A stretch of 64,000 nucleotides of DNA, taken from NCBI RefSeq assembly GCF_051710625.1, contig NZ_JBPESN010000004.1:1-64000 (forward strand), given 5' to 3'. Below the pieces are notes generated by a model. It was not told where the DNA came from and did not search any database. It saw only the letters and a program-made list of their open reading frames with translations. Source of the stretch: JBPESN01 sp051710625. GTDB lineage: Bacteria; Pseudomonadota; Gammaproteobacteria; Enterobacterales; Enterobacteriaceae. Shown here piece after piece: positions 19,334 through 28,489 of the stretch. Every line of letters begins with the position of its first letter. Position 1 is the first letter of the stretch. The position numbers were made by a program, and so were the translations under genes.

Positions 19334-20449
19334 ATGGCGCACAGCCCCCCCCATACCGAGATTGCCGACACGCTCTTGCGCAATATCCGCAACCAGTTGC
19401 CGGACGCCGATACCGGTTCCGACAGTGACTACGCGGTGCGCGCGAACGCCATTGCCAGTGCGCTGCAGGGGCTATACCAGCACCAGCTGTAGATAGTGCG
19501 GCAAATGTTCCCGGACACCGCCGACCATGACTATCTGGTAATGCACTCCCGCACGCGCAACCTGACGCCGAAAGCAGCTACCCCGGCCGGCGGCGAAGTA
19601 CGCCTGACCGGCAACTCCGGCGCAAACATTACCGGCCTACTGCAATTGCGCCCCACCGGTAGCCGTCAGTGCTACCAGACCACCGCGTCGGGCACGATAG
19701 ACGCAGCGGGCAGCCTGACCTTGCCCGCCCGCGCGCTGCAAAGCGGTACCCATGGCAGTCTGGCGGACAATGCGCCAGAAACGTTGCTGATGGCCCCAGC
19801 CGGTGTTGACAGCAACGTCACTATCACCAGCATGGTCGGCGGCAGCGAGGCCGAATCCGACGCCGCCTTGCTGGCACGTCTGCTGGAGGTGATGCGCCGT
19901 CCGCCGGCGGGCGGCAATCAATACGATTACCATCGCTGGGCGGTGTCCCTGCCCGGCGTCACCGGAGCCCATGTCTACCCGCTGCGCCGGGGCTACGGTA
20001 CGGTGGATGTGGTGATAGTTACCCATAACGAACTGCCGTCGCCGGAGACGCTTAAGGCGGTGCAGCGCTACCTTGACGAGATGCGCCCGGTCACCGCGAA
20101 AAACTGTCTGGTAGTGGCCAGGATTAACGCCACTGGTGGCCTGAGCCGGCAATGCTTTATCAGCTTGGCCAAATCGCTGGGTTACCGCGTCACCATCGAC
20201 GAGCCGAAGCCGTTCCGCGCCGGCATTGACCGGGCCGGCGAGCGTATCTGGGTGCCGGAGATTATCTGGCTGTGGATAGTCAATATCGGTGACGCACAAG
20301 TGCCGGTCTACCGCTTCCGCGTCGGTAGCTCGGTGGCCGGGGAAAAGCTGCTGACCTTTGGGCAAAACCTGATTGAAGGGCTGTTTAAGGACCTGAAACC
20401 CGCCCACACCCAGGTCGCGTTTAACTACAGGGAGAAAACGCGCCCATGA
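19334..20449 (+). pseudogene. Baseplate J (Mu gp47) fused in frame to Mu gp48
   Basis: ATG 19334 gives EIADTLLRNIRNQLPDADTG; a TAG at 19490-19492 interrupts. The same frame continues with FPDTADHDYLVMHSRTRN, GGSEAESDAALLARLLEVMR and GVTGAHVYPLRRGYGTVDVV, all baseplate J. At about 20125 it passes from AKNCLVVA into NATGGLSRQCFISLAKSLGY and EIIWLWIVNIGDAQVPVYRF, which is the C-terminus of gp48 (YmfQ/DUF2313), the protein that tops the baseplate. A deletion joined the two genes in frame. Stop TGA 20447-20449 overlaps the fibre start (ATGA). Confidence 0.8.
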
Positions 20450-21694
20450 AGGATATTATCACGCCGATTGACAGCGAGGACGGGCTGTTTCATGATGGCG
20501 ACCCGGCCGGTGACGCCAGGGGGAGCGCGGTCTGCGCCCAGTGGCTGAACGCCATGCAAGAGGCGGTCATCGATACCCAGACCGAGCAGAAAAATATTCT
20601 GGCAGCCGCCGGGATGCAGCCCAACCCGGCGCAACATAACGAGCTGTCCAAGGCCATCAAAGGGCTGATTGCGCAAGCCCGGCAGGAGAATAAAAAACGC
20701 AGCCTGCTCAGGAAAAACAACGGCGAGGATATCCCGGATAAGGCGCCGTTCGTAGCCAATCTGGGGTTAAAAAATACCGTTGAACAGGCACAAAACGCAC
20801 TAGGCAAACGTACCGGTGGCACGGTTAACGGCAGTCTGCAGATCACTCATTCGGTCAATGTCGGCGACAGCGATTCAGGGCTGATTGGCAATGGCAATGG
20901 CAATGGCAAAGGCAGCGTGGCGCTATACGCCAATAACGTCAAAACCGGCGAATGGAATACCCAGCGCCTGCATTGGGTACAAGACCTTGAAGTGGGTGGA
21001 AAACTGAGCGCCAGTGGCGGAGCGATCTTTGGCAAAGCCGTCTCGCTATCCGGTGGTGGCCATCTCACGGATATTCTCCATTTTTATAACCGGGGGCAAA
21101 GCGGCAATGAGACACGTTCAAGTGAATGCCGCTATTACCCTTATCCAGGCAATCCCATGAGCACGGAATTTTACGGTGCCGATGTAGTGGGCAGTCATTA
21201 TGAACATCGCCTTATCCTTATTATTAATCGCGGTGGCGGTAACATTAAGTCGTTTGTTTTTAAGAATGATAGTAGCGCTTATGCCATGCAGGGGCACTGG
21301 CAAAATAACTCGGACCGGCAGATAAAAAGCGATATTGCGAAAATAGAAAATGGCCTTGCAAAAATCGAAACGCCGACGGGCTATACGTATGTCCTTGCCG
21401 AACATCGTCAGGCGAGGTGTGATGGCCGATAAGCTGGAAAAGGTCCTGCCTGAGGCAGTAGGTAATTTGGGGGATTACCACAAGAGTGATGGTACCGTTG
21501 TCAAGAATGTAAAAGCCGTCGCCTATGGCAGCATGTCAGCCTTGCTGATTGAAGCAATAAAAAACCTGTCCGCGAAAGTGAAAGCGCAGCAGGCAGAGAT
21601 TGAGGCACTGAAAACCGTAATGCGTTCAGCGCTGAACGTGGCCGAATCACTAGCACAGACTCAGAACATGGATAATGACGGGGGGACACCCTAA
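20446..21694 (+). pseudogene. Tail fibre 1 with S74-type chaperone end, frameshifted
   Basis: ATG 20446 starts MKDIITPIDSEDGLFHDGDP, followed by WLNAMQEAVIDTQTEQKNIL and a glycine-rich shaft that contains GNGNGNGKG. Near the end NNSDRQIKSDIAKIENGLAK opens the peptidase S74 intramolecular chaperone that trimerises and cleaves itself off. The frame slips near 21405; DKLEKVLPEAVGNL and a coiled-coil LSAKVKAQQAEIEALKTVM complete it to 21694. DNA from about 21.1 kb on is noticeably more AT-rich than the head and tail genes, as is usual for exchangeable fibre genes. Confidence 0.75.
20887..20910 (+). repeat. Hexanucleotide repeat in tail fibre 1
   Basis: The unit GGCAAT occurs three times in a row followed by GGCAAA, coding Gly-Asn repeats in the fibre shaft. 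The unit length keeps the frame, so copy number would alter only fibre length or flexibility. Confidence 0.7.
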
Positions 21695-22579
21695 ATGAAA
21701 GAGATTATTTCGCCGGTTGAGACCGCCGATGGCCTGTTCCACGATGGTGACCCCTCTACCGGTGCCGAGGGGACGGTGGTGCACGCCAAATGGCTGAATA
21801 CCATGCAGGGCGCGATGATTGACACCCAGACAGAGCATAAGAATATTCTGGCTGAGGTGGGCATGAAGCCCGATGGCAGCCAGTCGGCACAGCTACTGAC
21901 GGCAATTAAAGCCATTGCAACAAGTATTGCGCCAGAGATTAGTGCCAGTATTCTACTTGTCGGTGCCCCTATCGCCCGGCCGTCGAATAACATTCCTGCA
22001 GGTTATGCCCTGATGCAGGGACAGACGTTTGATAAAAGTAAATATCCGAAATTGGCAATGGCTTACCCATCAGAGATCATTCCTGATATGCGTGGCTGGA
22101 TGATCAAAGGCAAGCCTGAAAACGGGCGCTCAATCCTGAGTCAAGAGCAGGATGGCGTCAGATCTCACAGTCACGGAACTGTGGTATCGGATACGGATTT
22201 AGGCATAAAAAATACCAGTATTTTTGATCATGGCAATAAAGAAACCAGCGTTTTTGATTATGGCACAAAGACCACCAGCCATAATGGCGATCATACGCAT
22301 AACTATACCGCTAAAGCGCAAGCAAGTGGCGACAGTACCTAGATTCATTGCGTGGATGCTTAGGTTTCTTATGGTGATTACAATAAGACCACACATAGCG
22401 CCGGTGGGCATACTCACTCTGTTGGAATAGGCGCACACAATCATATTGTTGGCATAGGTGCTCATTTACATACTGTCGCTATTGGCTCACACGGGCATGT
22501 CGTTTCAATCACGCCAACGGGGAATAGTAAAAACACGGTTAAAAATATTGCTTTTAATTATACCGTGAGGCTAGCTTAA
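21695..22579 (+). pseudogene. Tail fibre 2 with collar and His-x-His tip, two stop codons
   Basis: ATG 21695 directly follows fibre 1 and repeats its N-terminus (MKEIISPVETADGLFHDGDP, WLNTMQGAMIDTQTEHKNIL). IARPSNNIPAGYALMQGQTF and KYPKLAMAYPSEIIPDMRGW form the phage collar domain. The C-terminal part is rich in HxH (RSHSHG, GDHTHN, GGHTHS, GAHNH, GAHLH, GSHGH), the pattern that binds iron ions along the needle of long fibres. Two TAG codons at 22340-22342 and 22361-22363 interrupt one otherwise continuous frame ending NIAFNYTVRLA, TAA 22577-22579. Confidence 0.8.
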
Positions 22580-22581
22580 TC

Positions 22582-23167
22582 ATGGATTTTAATCCGTCAG
22601 ACATCGCAAAAACCATTACTGTATTTAATTATCTTGTTGATAAAAAAGAATTTATTGGCAAAGACAACGCATGGCTCCCCCTGGTATAGGATTACCAGCT
22701 TACTGTAGAAACATTGAGCCACCAGAAAAAAAGATGATTTTTGCTTGGTTTTTAGTGAGAAAGAAAATAAGTGGCATCAGGTGGAAAACCACCGAGGACA
22801 AGTGGTATATTGTACAAAAACAAGACAAGCTATAAAAATAGACGCTCTTGAAGCAGTTCCTGATAACACGACGCCGTTAGCCCCAGAGGGTGATTTTTTC
22901 AAATGGGATGGTCTCGCTTGGATCAACGACCCCGAAGCGCAAAAAACGGCGGAGATCAATGACGCTCAGCTGAAGAAAAACCAGCTAGATAAGGATGCTC
23001 AAAAAATTATCCAGCTACTAGAATATGCAATTGAGACTGATATGTAGACCGAGGAAGAAAGTGCACAACTTCATGCCTGGAAAAAATATCGTGTTTTACT
23101 TAATCGCATTGATATCAATCAGGTATCTGATATTCTGTGGCCGGAAATGCCACAGCAAGGGGCGTAA
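22582..23167 (+). pseudogene. Tail fibre assembly chaperone, broken
   Basis: ATG 22582 gives MDFNPSDIAKTITVFNYLVD with TAG at 22687 and a frame change near 22735. The main body (VFSEKENKWHQVENHRGQVV, then PDNTTPLAPEGDFFKWDGLA, FFKWDGLAWINDPEAQKTAE) is the Caudo_TAP family. A TAG at 23045 and then TEEESAQLHAWKKYRVLLNR and INQVSDILWPEMPQQGA complete the usual C-terminus. Such proteins help fold the fibre tips; the gene follows the fibres as expected. Confidence 0.8.
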
Positions 23168-23168
23168 A

Positions 23169-23921
23169 GTGCCTTCTCCGATTATTTCTTGGGTTGGAGG
23201 CAAGCGGCGACTTATCAAACATATATTGCCGCTTTCCCCGGGACACACGTGCTATGTAGAACCTTTTTGTGGCGGAGCTGTTCTGTTTTTCAGTAAAACC
23301 CCTTCAAAAGTTGAAAAGCTTAACGATATTAACGGAAAGTCAATCAATCTGTATCGTGTGGTAAAGCACCATATAGAGGAGTTTGTCCAACAATTTAAAT
23401 GGGCATTAACCAGTAGACAACTCTTTGAATAGCAACACAAAACCCCATTGGATACGTTGACAGATATTCAAGGCGCCGCGCGATTTTATTATCTGCAGCA
23501 TCTTGCATTTAATGATAAAGTTGCTGGACAGACGTTTGGTACTTCAGCGGCACGATCACAAGCGCTTAATCTGCTCAGGCTTGAAGAGCAGCTTTCCTTG
23601 GCGCATTTGCATTTATCGGTAGCAACAATTGAACATTTAGGTTGGCAAGTTTGCGTAGAGAAGTATGACCGCCCACACACGCTCTTTTATCTTGGTCCAC
23701 CCTACTGGAAAACGCAGGGCTATGGCGTTACCTTTGCATTTGACGAACATAAGAAATTGGCACAATTAGCTCATAGCATCCAAGGAGAAATTATAATTTT
23801 TATCAATGAAATTTCAGAAATGCGTGAAGTTTTCTCCGGATTATCCCCAAAAAGCGTTTCACTGTCCTATACTTTGGGTGACAAAGCAAAAAAATCAAAA
23901 GAACTTATTGTAATGAATTAG
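23169..23921 (+). pseudogene. dam: Prophage DNA adenine methylase (Dam/D12 class), inactivated
   Basis: GTG 23169 after AAGGGG gives PIISWVGGKRRLIKHILPLS (motif X with the SAM-binding GGK) and CYVEPFCGGAVLFFSKTPS (motif I), then EKLNDINGKSINLYRVVKHH. A TAG at 23430-23432 interrupts. The rest is in the same frame: AARFYYLQHLAFNDKVAGQT, and motif IV, which reads LGPPYWKTQGYG where D12 methylases have DPPYW. The catalytic Asp is therefore Gly. The gene would have protected phage DNA by GATC-type adenine methylation; it occupies the right end, where Mu has mom. Confidence 0.85.
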
Positions 23922-24145
23922 TTGCTGCAATTTAAAATTTAGGATGGGCATGCTGTTTTAACCATTATCGACCTACAGTTAGCAAAATGATCAAATTAAA
24001 ATAGTTATTATTTATATATTGTACGTACTAATTTTTAGTATTGCACCATAGAAGCTTATAGTCACGGGTCGGTGCACCGAATTAAGTAATACATTTCTTT
24101 CCAGCATGGTCGCAATAAGTACTTGCTGATGCCAAGTTAACCCAC

Positions 24146-24385
24146 GTGAGGACAGAGCCAACCGACAGGTTGTTTGATTTTGGATCAAGGCCTGTATACA
24201 CAAATTCAAATGATACCCAATCAGGAAAATCCTATTTAAAAATAAAGAGGAATGCACAAGGTTCACTATTAAAGATTAGGACATTACCTCATACCTTACC
24301 CCTTATTTTTCCTATAAATTCTCCTAAAATATCTTTATCTATAGGGGATGCCCCTACCGTAATTTTGTTAGATGACAACAAATAG
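24146..24385 (+). CDS. Unrecognised ORF, AT-rich
   Basis: GTG 24146 begins a 79-residue ORF (RTEPTDRLFDFGSRPVYTNS, SYLKIKRNAQGSLLKIRTLP, LPLIFPINSPKISLSIGDAP). The beta-strand-like alternation and lack of charge clusters suggest a genuine protein fragment, but no upstream start with a ribosome-binding site is visible and the frame is closed before 24146. It overlaps the next ORF tail to tail by 32 bases. Not assigned. Confidence 0.25.
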   Translation: MRTEPTDRLFDFGSRPVYTNSNDTQSGKSYLKIKRNAQGSLLKIRTLPHTLPLIFPINSPKISLSIGDAPTVILLDDNK

Positions 24386-24776
24386 CTATCAAAGCATCTG
24401 TTGATAATTCATCAATGTTTTTTACCTCACCGCCATCAGAAAGAAATTTTTTTAATTTCCTTTTTTGTGTATTTCTGAAATTAAAAGACATTTCTGTTGT
24501 ATCAGGATTTTTTGCAATACAAACCGTACGGTGCGCATTAATAAAATATTGAAAATTAAAAGAATTTTCTCTATGCGTTGCGGATGAATTTTTTACCTTA
24601 GATGACAACGAAAACGTTGTATCATGTGACATTGGAAGGATTACCTTATCTCGGATAATTGGTAGACGTTCATGTCTATCCTTTGGTAGATTATTTGCGA
24701 TTGATTTATCATCCCACGAACATAATGCACACCAATGGTGTTCCCACTGAGTCAGTTTTAACCTAGTACTGCTCAT
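24354..24776 (-). CDS. Unrecognised 140-residue ORF, AT-rich
   Basis: Open from ATG 24776 to 24354 on the minus strand. The product opens MSSTRLKLTQWEHHWCALCS and is hydrophilic, with KVKNSSATHRENSFNFQYF and a basic patch NTQKRKLKKFLSDGG. No signal peptide, membrane segment or known motif. Length and the base bias make it plausible as a horizontally acquired gene, but start signal and family are both lacking. Confidence 0.3.
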   Translation of the reverse strand: MSSTRLKLTQWEHHWCALCSWDDKSIANNLPKDRHERLPIIRDKVILPMSHDTTFSLSSKVKNSSATHRENSFNFQYFINAHRTVCIAKNPDTTEMSFNFRNTQKRKLKKFLSDGGEVKNIDELSTDALIAICCHLTKLR

Positions 24777-25283
24777 TGTAGAGCATTATTGAGTGAAAAT
24801 AATCCAATACATCAGGGTGAACCGAAAAACTCTCACCGTACTCATTAAAGCACTGTCGATACTCTTTGCTAGTTGCTTCTTCCCACCCTGCTAAAATTCA
24901 TTTAAAACGTGATATTTATTATTGATATCTTAGCATGAAAATGTGCATGAACTTGTTAAACATAGGTAACCTATCAGCGCGAATTAAAAGTCTTTCAAGT
25001 TAAGGCGTAGAACTGCCTAAGATATCGATTTTAAGCCACTGCTGCAGTCCTTGACGGCATTCACTAAACATCAAGTAAGGGCTGGGATGTTACACGAAAA
25101 CGTACATTGATTTCCAGCTTGAGAGGAAAGTCATCATTAATATAGTAATATAATTATCATAGCAATAGTTTAGTGCCTACTTTGAGTAACGGCTATAGCT
25201 CGTTTAGCTATACATAGCATTCATGCATCTTTTGAAGTTCTTACAGGTAAGTTAGGCAACACTCAAGTGACAATGCGTCAATT

Positions 25284-25373
25284 TGCAAACGATTCTGGAC
25301 AGTCCAAAATACCTAAATTTTGAGCTTATCGAGAGTCCAGAATTGAGTGCAAATTAGTCAAGAATCGTTTGCA
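25284..25373. repeat. Inverted repeat before the IS fragment
   Basis: TGCAAACGATTCTGGAC (25284-25300) pairs with GTCAAGAATCGTTTGCA (25357-25373) with one mismatch over 17 bases. The inside arm GTCCAGAAT at 25335-25343 can also pair with 25292-25300, so two hairpins compete. It sits just outside an IS3-family fragment and may be the terminus of another element. Confidence 0.5.
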
Positions 25374-25376
25374 TCG

Positions 25377-25475
25377 CTACATTACCGGATCAAACAAAGC
25401 ATGAGCCGGCGTGGTAACTGTTGGTATAACAGCCCGATGGAGCGGTTCTTCAGAAGTCTGAAAAACGAGTGGATA
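25377..25475 (+). mobile_element. Fragment of an IS3-family transposase gene
   Basis: The plus strand encodes YRIKQSMSRRGNCWYNSPME and RFFRSLKNEW, the segment around the catalytic Glu of an IS3-family DDE transposase (orfB). The first 65 bases are nearly identical to the neighbouring element read in the opposite direction, then the match weakens, so it is a remnant of a related but different copy. It ends exactly where the full element begins at 25476. Confidence 0.75.
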
Positions 25476-25483
25476 TGTAGTGG

Positions 25484-26351
25484 TCAACTAAAACTGGCCA
25501 CCGCGTTAGCGTTTTTCCAGTATCTATTTTCTGATTCGTTTGGTGGCAACCCACCGTTATATTCATGCGGCCTGAGTGCGCTGTAATATCCCACGATATA
25601 GTCGCTAATTTTATGAGCTGCTTCGCTGAAGCTGTTGTAACCCTTTGTCGGCACCCATTCTGTCTTCAGGCTGCGGAAGAAGCGCTCCATCGGGCTGTTA
25701 TACCAACAGTTACCACGCCGGCTCATGCTTTGTTTGATCCGGTAACGCCACAGCAACTGTCGGAACTGCCTGCTTGTATAGTGGCTACCCTGATCGCTGT
25801 GGAACATCACTCCGGCTGGTTTACCACGCGTTTCCCATGCCATTTCCAGTGCTTTGATGGTCAGTCTGCTGTTCGGGGAAAACGACATAGCCCAGCCCAC
25901 CGGTTTCCTCGCGAACAGATGCAAGAACAACCGCAAGGTATGCCCAGCGTTTCCCGGTCCAGATATACGTCACATCGCCGCACCATACCTGGTTTGGCTC
26001 CGTTACAGCGAACTGGCGCTCAAGATAATTCGGGATCGCAACATGCTCCTGACCGCCACGCTTATACCTGTGCGTCGGCTGCTGACAACTGACCAGCCCC
26101 AGCTCTTTCATGAGCCTGCCTGCGAGCCAGCGCCCCATCCGGAAGCCTCTCTGGGTTGCCATGGTGGCGATACTTCTCGCGCCAGCTGCACCATGGCTGA
26201 TACTGTGCAGTTCATGAACCTGACTGCGCAATACCGTTCGCCTGCCGTCTGACCTGTCAGGACGACTTTTCCAGTATTTATAACTGCTGCGATGAACCCT
26301 GAGCACGTGGCAGAGTGTGGCCACAGGATAATGCGCTCTGAGTTTCCCGAT
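25484..26351 (-). pseudogene. IS3-family orfB (DDE transposase), frameshifted
   Basis: The first part (from 26351) reads YPVATLCHVLRVHRSSYKYW, GAAGARSIATMATQRGFRMG and NQVWCGDVTYIWTGKRWAYL with the first catalytic Asp. Near 25910 the frame slips; AGVMFHSDQGSHYTSRQFRQ (second Asp) and NSPMERFFRSLKTEWVPTKG (Glu) follow, ending ANAVASFS at 25484. All three DDE residues survive but on two frames. Confidence 0.85.
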
Positions 26352-26653
26352 TAACGAGAACTGTTCAGGGGGTCTGAGATCAAGAGCGCTGTAGCCTTTT
26401 TTAATATTTTGTTTTCCGTTTCAATGCGGTGTACCTTCTTCTTGAGCTCACGTATTTCGATTTGTTTCGGGGTTATGGGAGAGGCTTTTGGCGTTTTTCC
26501 CTGTCGCTCATCACGCAGTTGTTTTACCCATTTCGTCATCGTAGAAAGGCCGACGTCCATGGCTTTTGCTGCTGGCGCGGCGGTGTAATTTTGGTCGACA
26601 ACCAGTTGAGCGGATTCGCGTTTGAATTCAGGACTAAAATTTTTTCTTTTCAT
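26351..26653 (-). CDS. IS3-family orfA
   Basis: ATG 26653 starts MKRKNFSPEFKRESAQLVVD; an N-terminal helix-turn-helix (AAKAMDVGLSTMTKWVKQLR) is followed by a leucine-zipper-like helix IEIRELKKKVHRIETENKIL. 100 residues, the usual length. In IS3 elements OrfA binds the termini and is fused to OrfB by a -1 shift near its end. This frame is intact. Confidence 0.85.
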   Translation of the reverse strand: MKRKNFSPEFKRESAQLVVDQNYTAAPAAKAMDVGLSTMTKWVKQLRDERQGKTPKASPITPKQIEIRELKKKVHRIETENKILKKATALLISDPLNSSR

Positions 26654-26824
26654 TGGTGCACCCGTGTTGTTCTGAGGTGAGCATATCACCTCTGTTCAGG
26701 TGGCCAAATTCAGTGTGCCACTACACTTACATATTCCGTCATCAAAGTTTAACTCTGTGATAACAGACACACTTCAAGTTACTTAACCTTTGCGCTTGAG
26801 AAATTCTTTTCTATCTGCCCGCCG

Positions 26825-27178
26825 TTACGGTGTCGTGTTGTCAACACAAAGCTGCTGTGCGCGCTCGACAAAAGGCGCAATGCTCATTTTCTGTCCCGGG
26901 TGGTCGGGATCATCAAGTAAAATGACCTCAATGGGTTGAGCGTGAACGTGGCCTTCCTTGCGCTGTTGCTCAGCCTTCTCGTTCAGCGGGTATTGCATCA
27001 AAGTGCTTATACTCAGGGCATATAACGCATGATCCGGTCGGCACATAAGTTGTACCTCCTCTTTGGTGAACGCCCAGCGCTTACCGTATTGGAATTTGCT
27101 CAGAGTGATGATTTTCATGGCGCTGGCGTACTGTGCCGCCAACATTGCCAGGACAACAACAACCCATTTTTTTTTCAT
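26825..27178 (-). CDS. yebY: YebY-family periplasmic protein (DUF2511)
   Basis: 117 residues from ATG 27178. Residues 1-20 (MKKKWVVVVLAMLAAQYASA) form a signal peptide. The mature part has the family pattern ITLSKFQYGKRWAFTKEEVQ, LMCRPDHALYALSISTLMQY, PIEVILLDDPDHPGQKMSIA and a final Cys in RAQQLCVDN that would pair with the Cys in LMCRP. Function unknown; in E. coli the gene precedes yebZ and yobA (CopD/CopC-like), suggesting a link to copper handling. Intact, unlike its two partners. Confidence 0.85.
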   Translation of the reverse strand: MKKKWVVVVLAMLAAQYASAMKIITLSKFQYGKRWAFTKEEVQLMCRPDHALYALSISTLMQYPLNEKAEQQRKEGHVHAQPIEVILLDDPDHPGQKMSIAPFVERAQQLCVDNTTP

Positions 27179-27217
27179 AATAGACCTGCTATGAACATGT
27201 CGGCCGCAACCGAAAAC

Positions 27218-28107
27218 TTATTGGGGTTCGAGCATGGCAAATACGCTGACCAGCAACAGCGCCAGCACGCCAAGAGCGATTTCCGTTAATGTTAACCGGG
27301 TCAATCGTTTAATGGCGAGGGCTTCATCCAGGCGCATCGTGGGGACGATGCGGTAACGATTGGTCAACGCCAGTAGTACCATCGCCGCCACGGCGAGGAT
27401 CTTAATAAGCAACATACGCGAATACGGCTGCGCCAGCGCCACCGGCCCAGCACCAAGAAAGCTATTTGCCGATTCCGGTCAATATTACCAGCGCTACCCC
27501 CACAGATAGCCGCAGCGTGAATACGCCATCAATGCCTTCAGGGCCTCTCCGCGCAGACGTGGACGTGTCAATCCGCGTAGCGACAGCAGCAAAGGCCATA
27601 ACCCGCCGAGCCATCCCGCCACCGCCAGAAGATGCAGCATTTGGTTACCGCGCTGCGCTGCGCCGCGTAATCCGTCATACATCGCGGCGCGGCCTACCAA
27701 CGCCAGATTGAGCAGCGCCGCCATCGTCAATAGCCACAACAGCCTGTAACGCCTGTAAGACGCGGGGGTACCCAGAGAGGCGCAGCAGATAGCCAGCAGT
27801 AACAGTAGATGCCAGTACCACACTTGATCAAAGGCGGTATGCAGCACTGCGCGCCAGACATCAGGACGAACAGTATCAGGCCATCCCCGCCCCATCAGAC
27901 CGGCCTGTAGCGCCAGCAGCGTGCCGCCCGATGCCAGAGCGCCCAGAGCCAATCCCGTCAAAATGCCCCTGAACGCGCCTGCCTCAGTTGACGCCGCCGC
28001 GCCGGCGGCGCCAGACATTCGCTGACCAGCCTAATGCCGCTCAGTTGAATCAACGCGGCAAAATGGATAAAGCGGCAGGCCGCGAACTAGGCCGGCAACG
28101 TGGCCAT
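27218..28107 (-). pseudogene. yebZ: YebZ/CopD-like inner-membrane copper protein, broken
   Basis: The ATG at 28107 lies directly after the TAG of yobA. Codon 7 is TAG (28087-28089). The frame then gives LIQLSGIRLVSECLA-type text and a series of membrane segments (ILTGLALGALASGGTLLALQ, WHLLLLLAICCASLGTPASY, LLHLLAVAGWLGGLWPLLLS region) and breaks near 27500; the last segments ALAQPYSRMLLIKILAVAAM and LTEIALGVLALLLVSVFAML are in another frame, ending 27218. About 290 codons, as in E. coli. CopD is thought to move copper across the inner membrane. Confidence 0.8.
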
Positions 28108-28489
28108 CTATTTGATGCTGAAGGTATAGCTGCCCTGGGTTTTATGACCATCAACCGAAACGACATGCCATGCCACCTGGTAGTCGCCCGCGGTGAGCGG
28201 CTGCATAAAAGGCACGATGATCTGAGAGGCATTCGCCAGATCAGTTTTGATGGGTCCGGTCGGCACTTGCTGGTTATCATTACGGGTCAAGGTTAATCCG
28301 CTAAACGCGGGTTCAACCGCTTCGGTAAACGTTCAGGGTAAGCGCCTGCGGCGCGTCCGTCATCGTGGCATTGGCGGCGGAATATTGCGTTTTAAGATGG
28401 GCATGGACCTCCGCCCGCGGCGCGCACAACACCGGCCCAGCAAATAGCGCCAGCGCGTACACCGGCGCGTCAATACGTTGCATTAACAT
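28108..28489 (-). pseudogene. yobA: YobA/CopC-like periplasmic copper protein, frameshifted
   Basis: ATG 28489 gives a signal peptide (QRIDAPVYALALFAGPVLC) and the CopC start HAHLKTQYSAANATMTDAPQ, with its N-terminal His ligand. One T is missing near 28330; the family goes on as FTEAVEPAFSGLTL in the next frame and VAWHVVSVDGHKTQGSYTFS, ending TAG 28108-28110. That single base is the only damage. Paired with yebZ, which is also broken, so this copper system is lost as a unit. Confidence 0.85.

Larger units (their letters stand above)
23922..25376 (+). other. AT-rich accessory stretch after the prophage genes
   Basis: About 1.45 kb of clearly AT-richer DNA between the Dam-like gene and the IS elements. 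It carries the two ORFs listed separately and otherwise no convincing gene: 24780-25280 has only short frames. The right end of the prophage must lie in here or under the IS, but no Mu-type terminus is recognisable. Confidence 0.5.
25476..26725 (-). mobile_element. IS3-family element, copy 1
   Basis: 1250 bases bounded by imperfect terminal repeats: TGTAGTGGTCAACTAAAACT at 25476 and, inverted, TGTAGTGGCACACTGAATTT ending at 26725. It holds orfA and orfB on the minus strand. A second copy lies at 40453-41701 in the opposite orientation. The three bases on each side (ATA and CTT) do not match, so no target duplication is left, and the left side abuts an IS fragment. Confidence 0.9.

Noticed and set aside
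19637..20407. Minus-strand ORF of 256 codons opposite baseplate J
   Set aside because: Antisense to well-conserved J and gp48 sequence; no independent support.
1..24000. Frameshifts as sequencing errors
   Set aside because: Errors would also hit ptrB, aspS, mepM and pykA, which are open over 1.3 to 2 kb; stops, internal deletions and lost catalytic residues accompany the slips.
25080..25105. CACGAAAACG near 25093, similar to Mu end-binding sites
   Set aside because: Too short and isolated; a Mu end needs several sites and a terminal dinucleotide, none of which could be made out.
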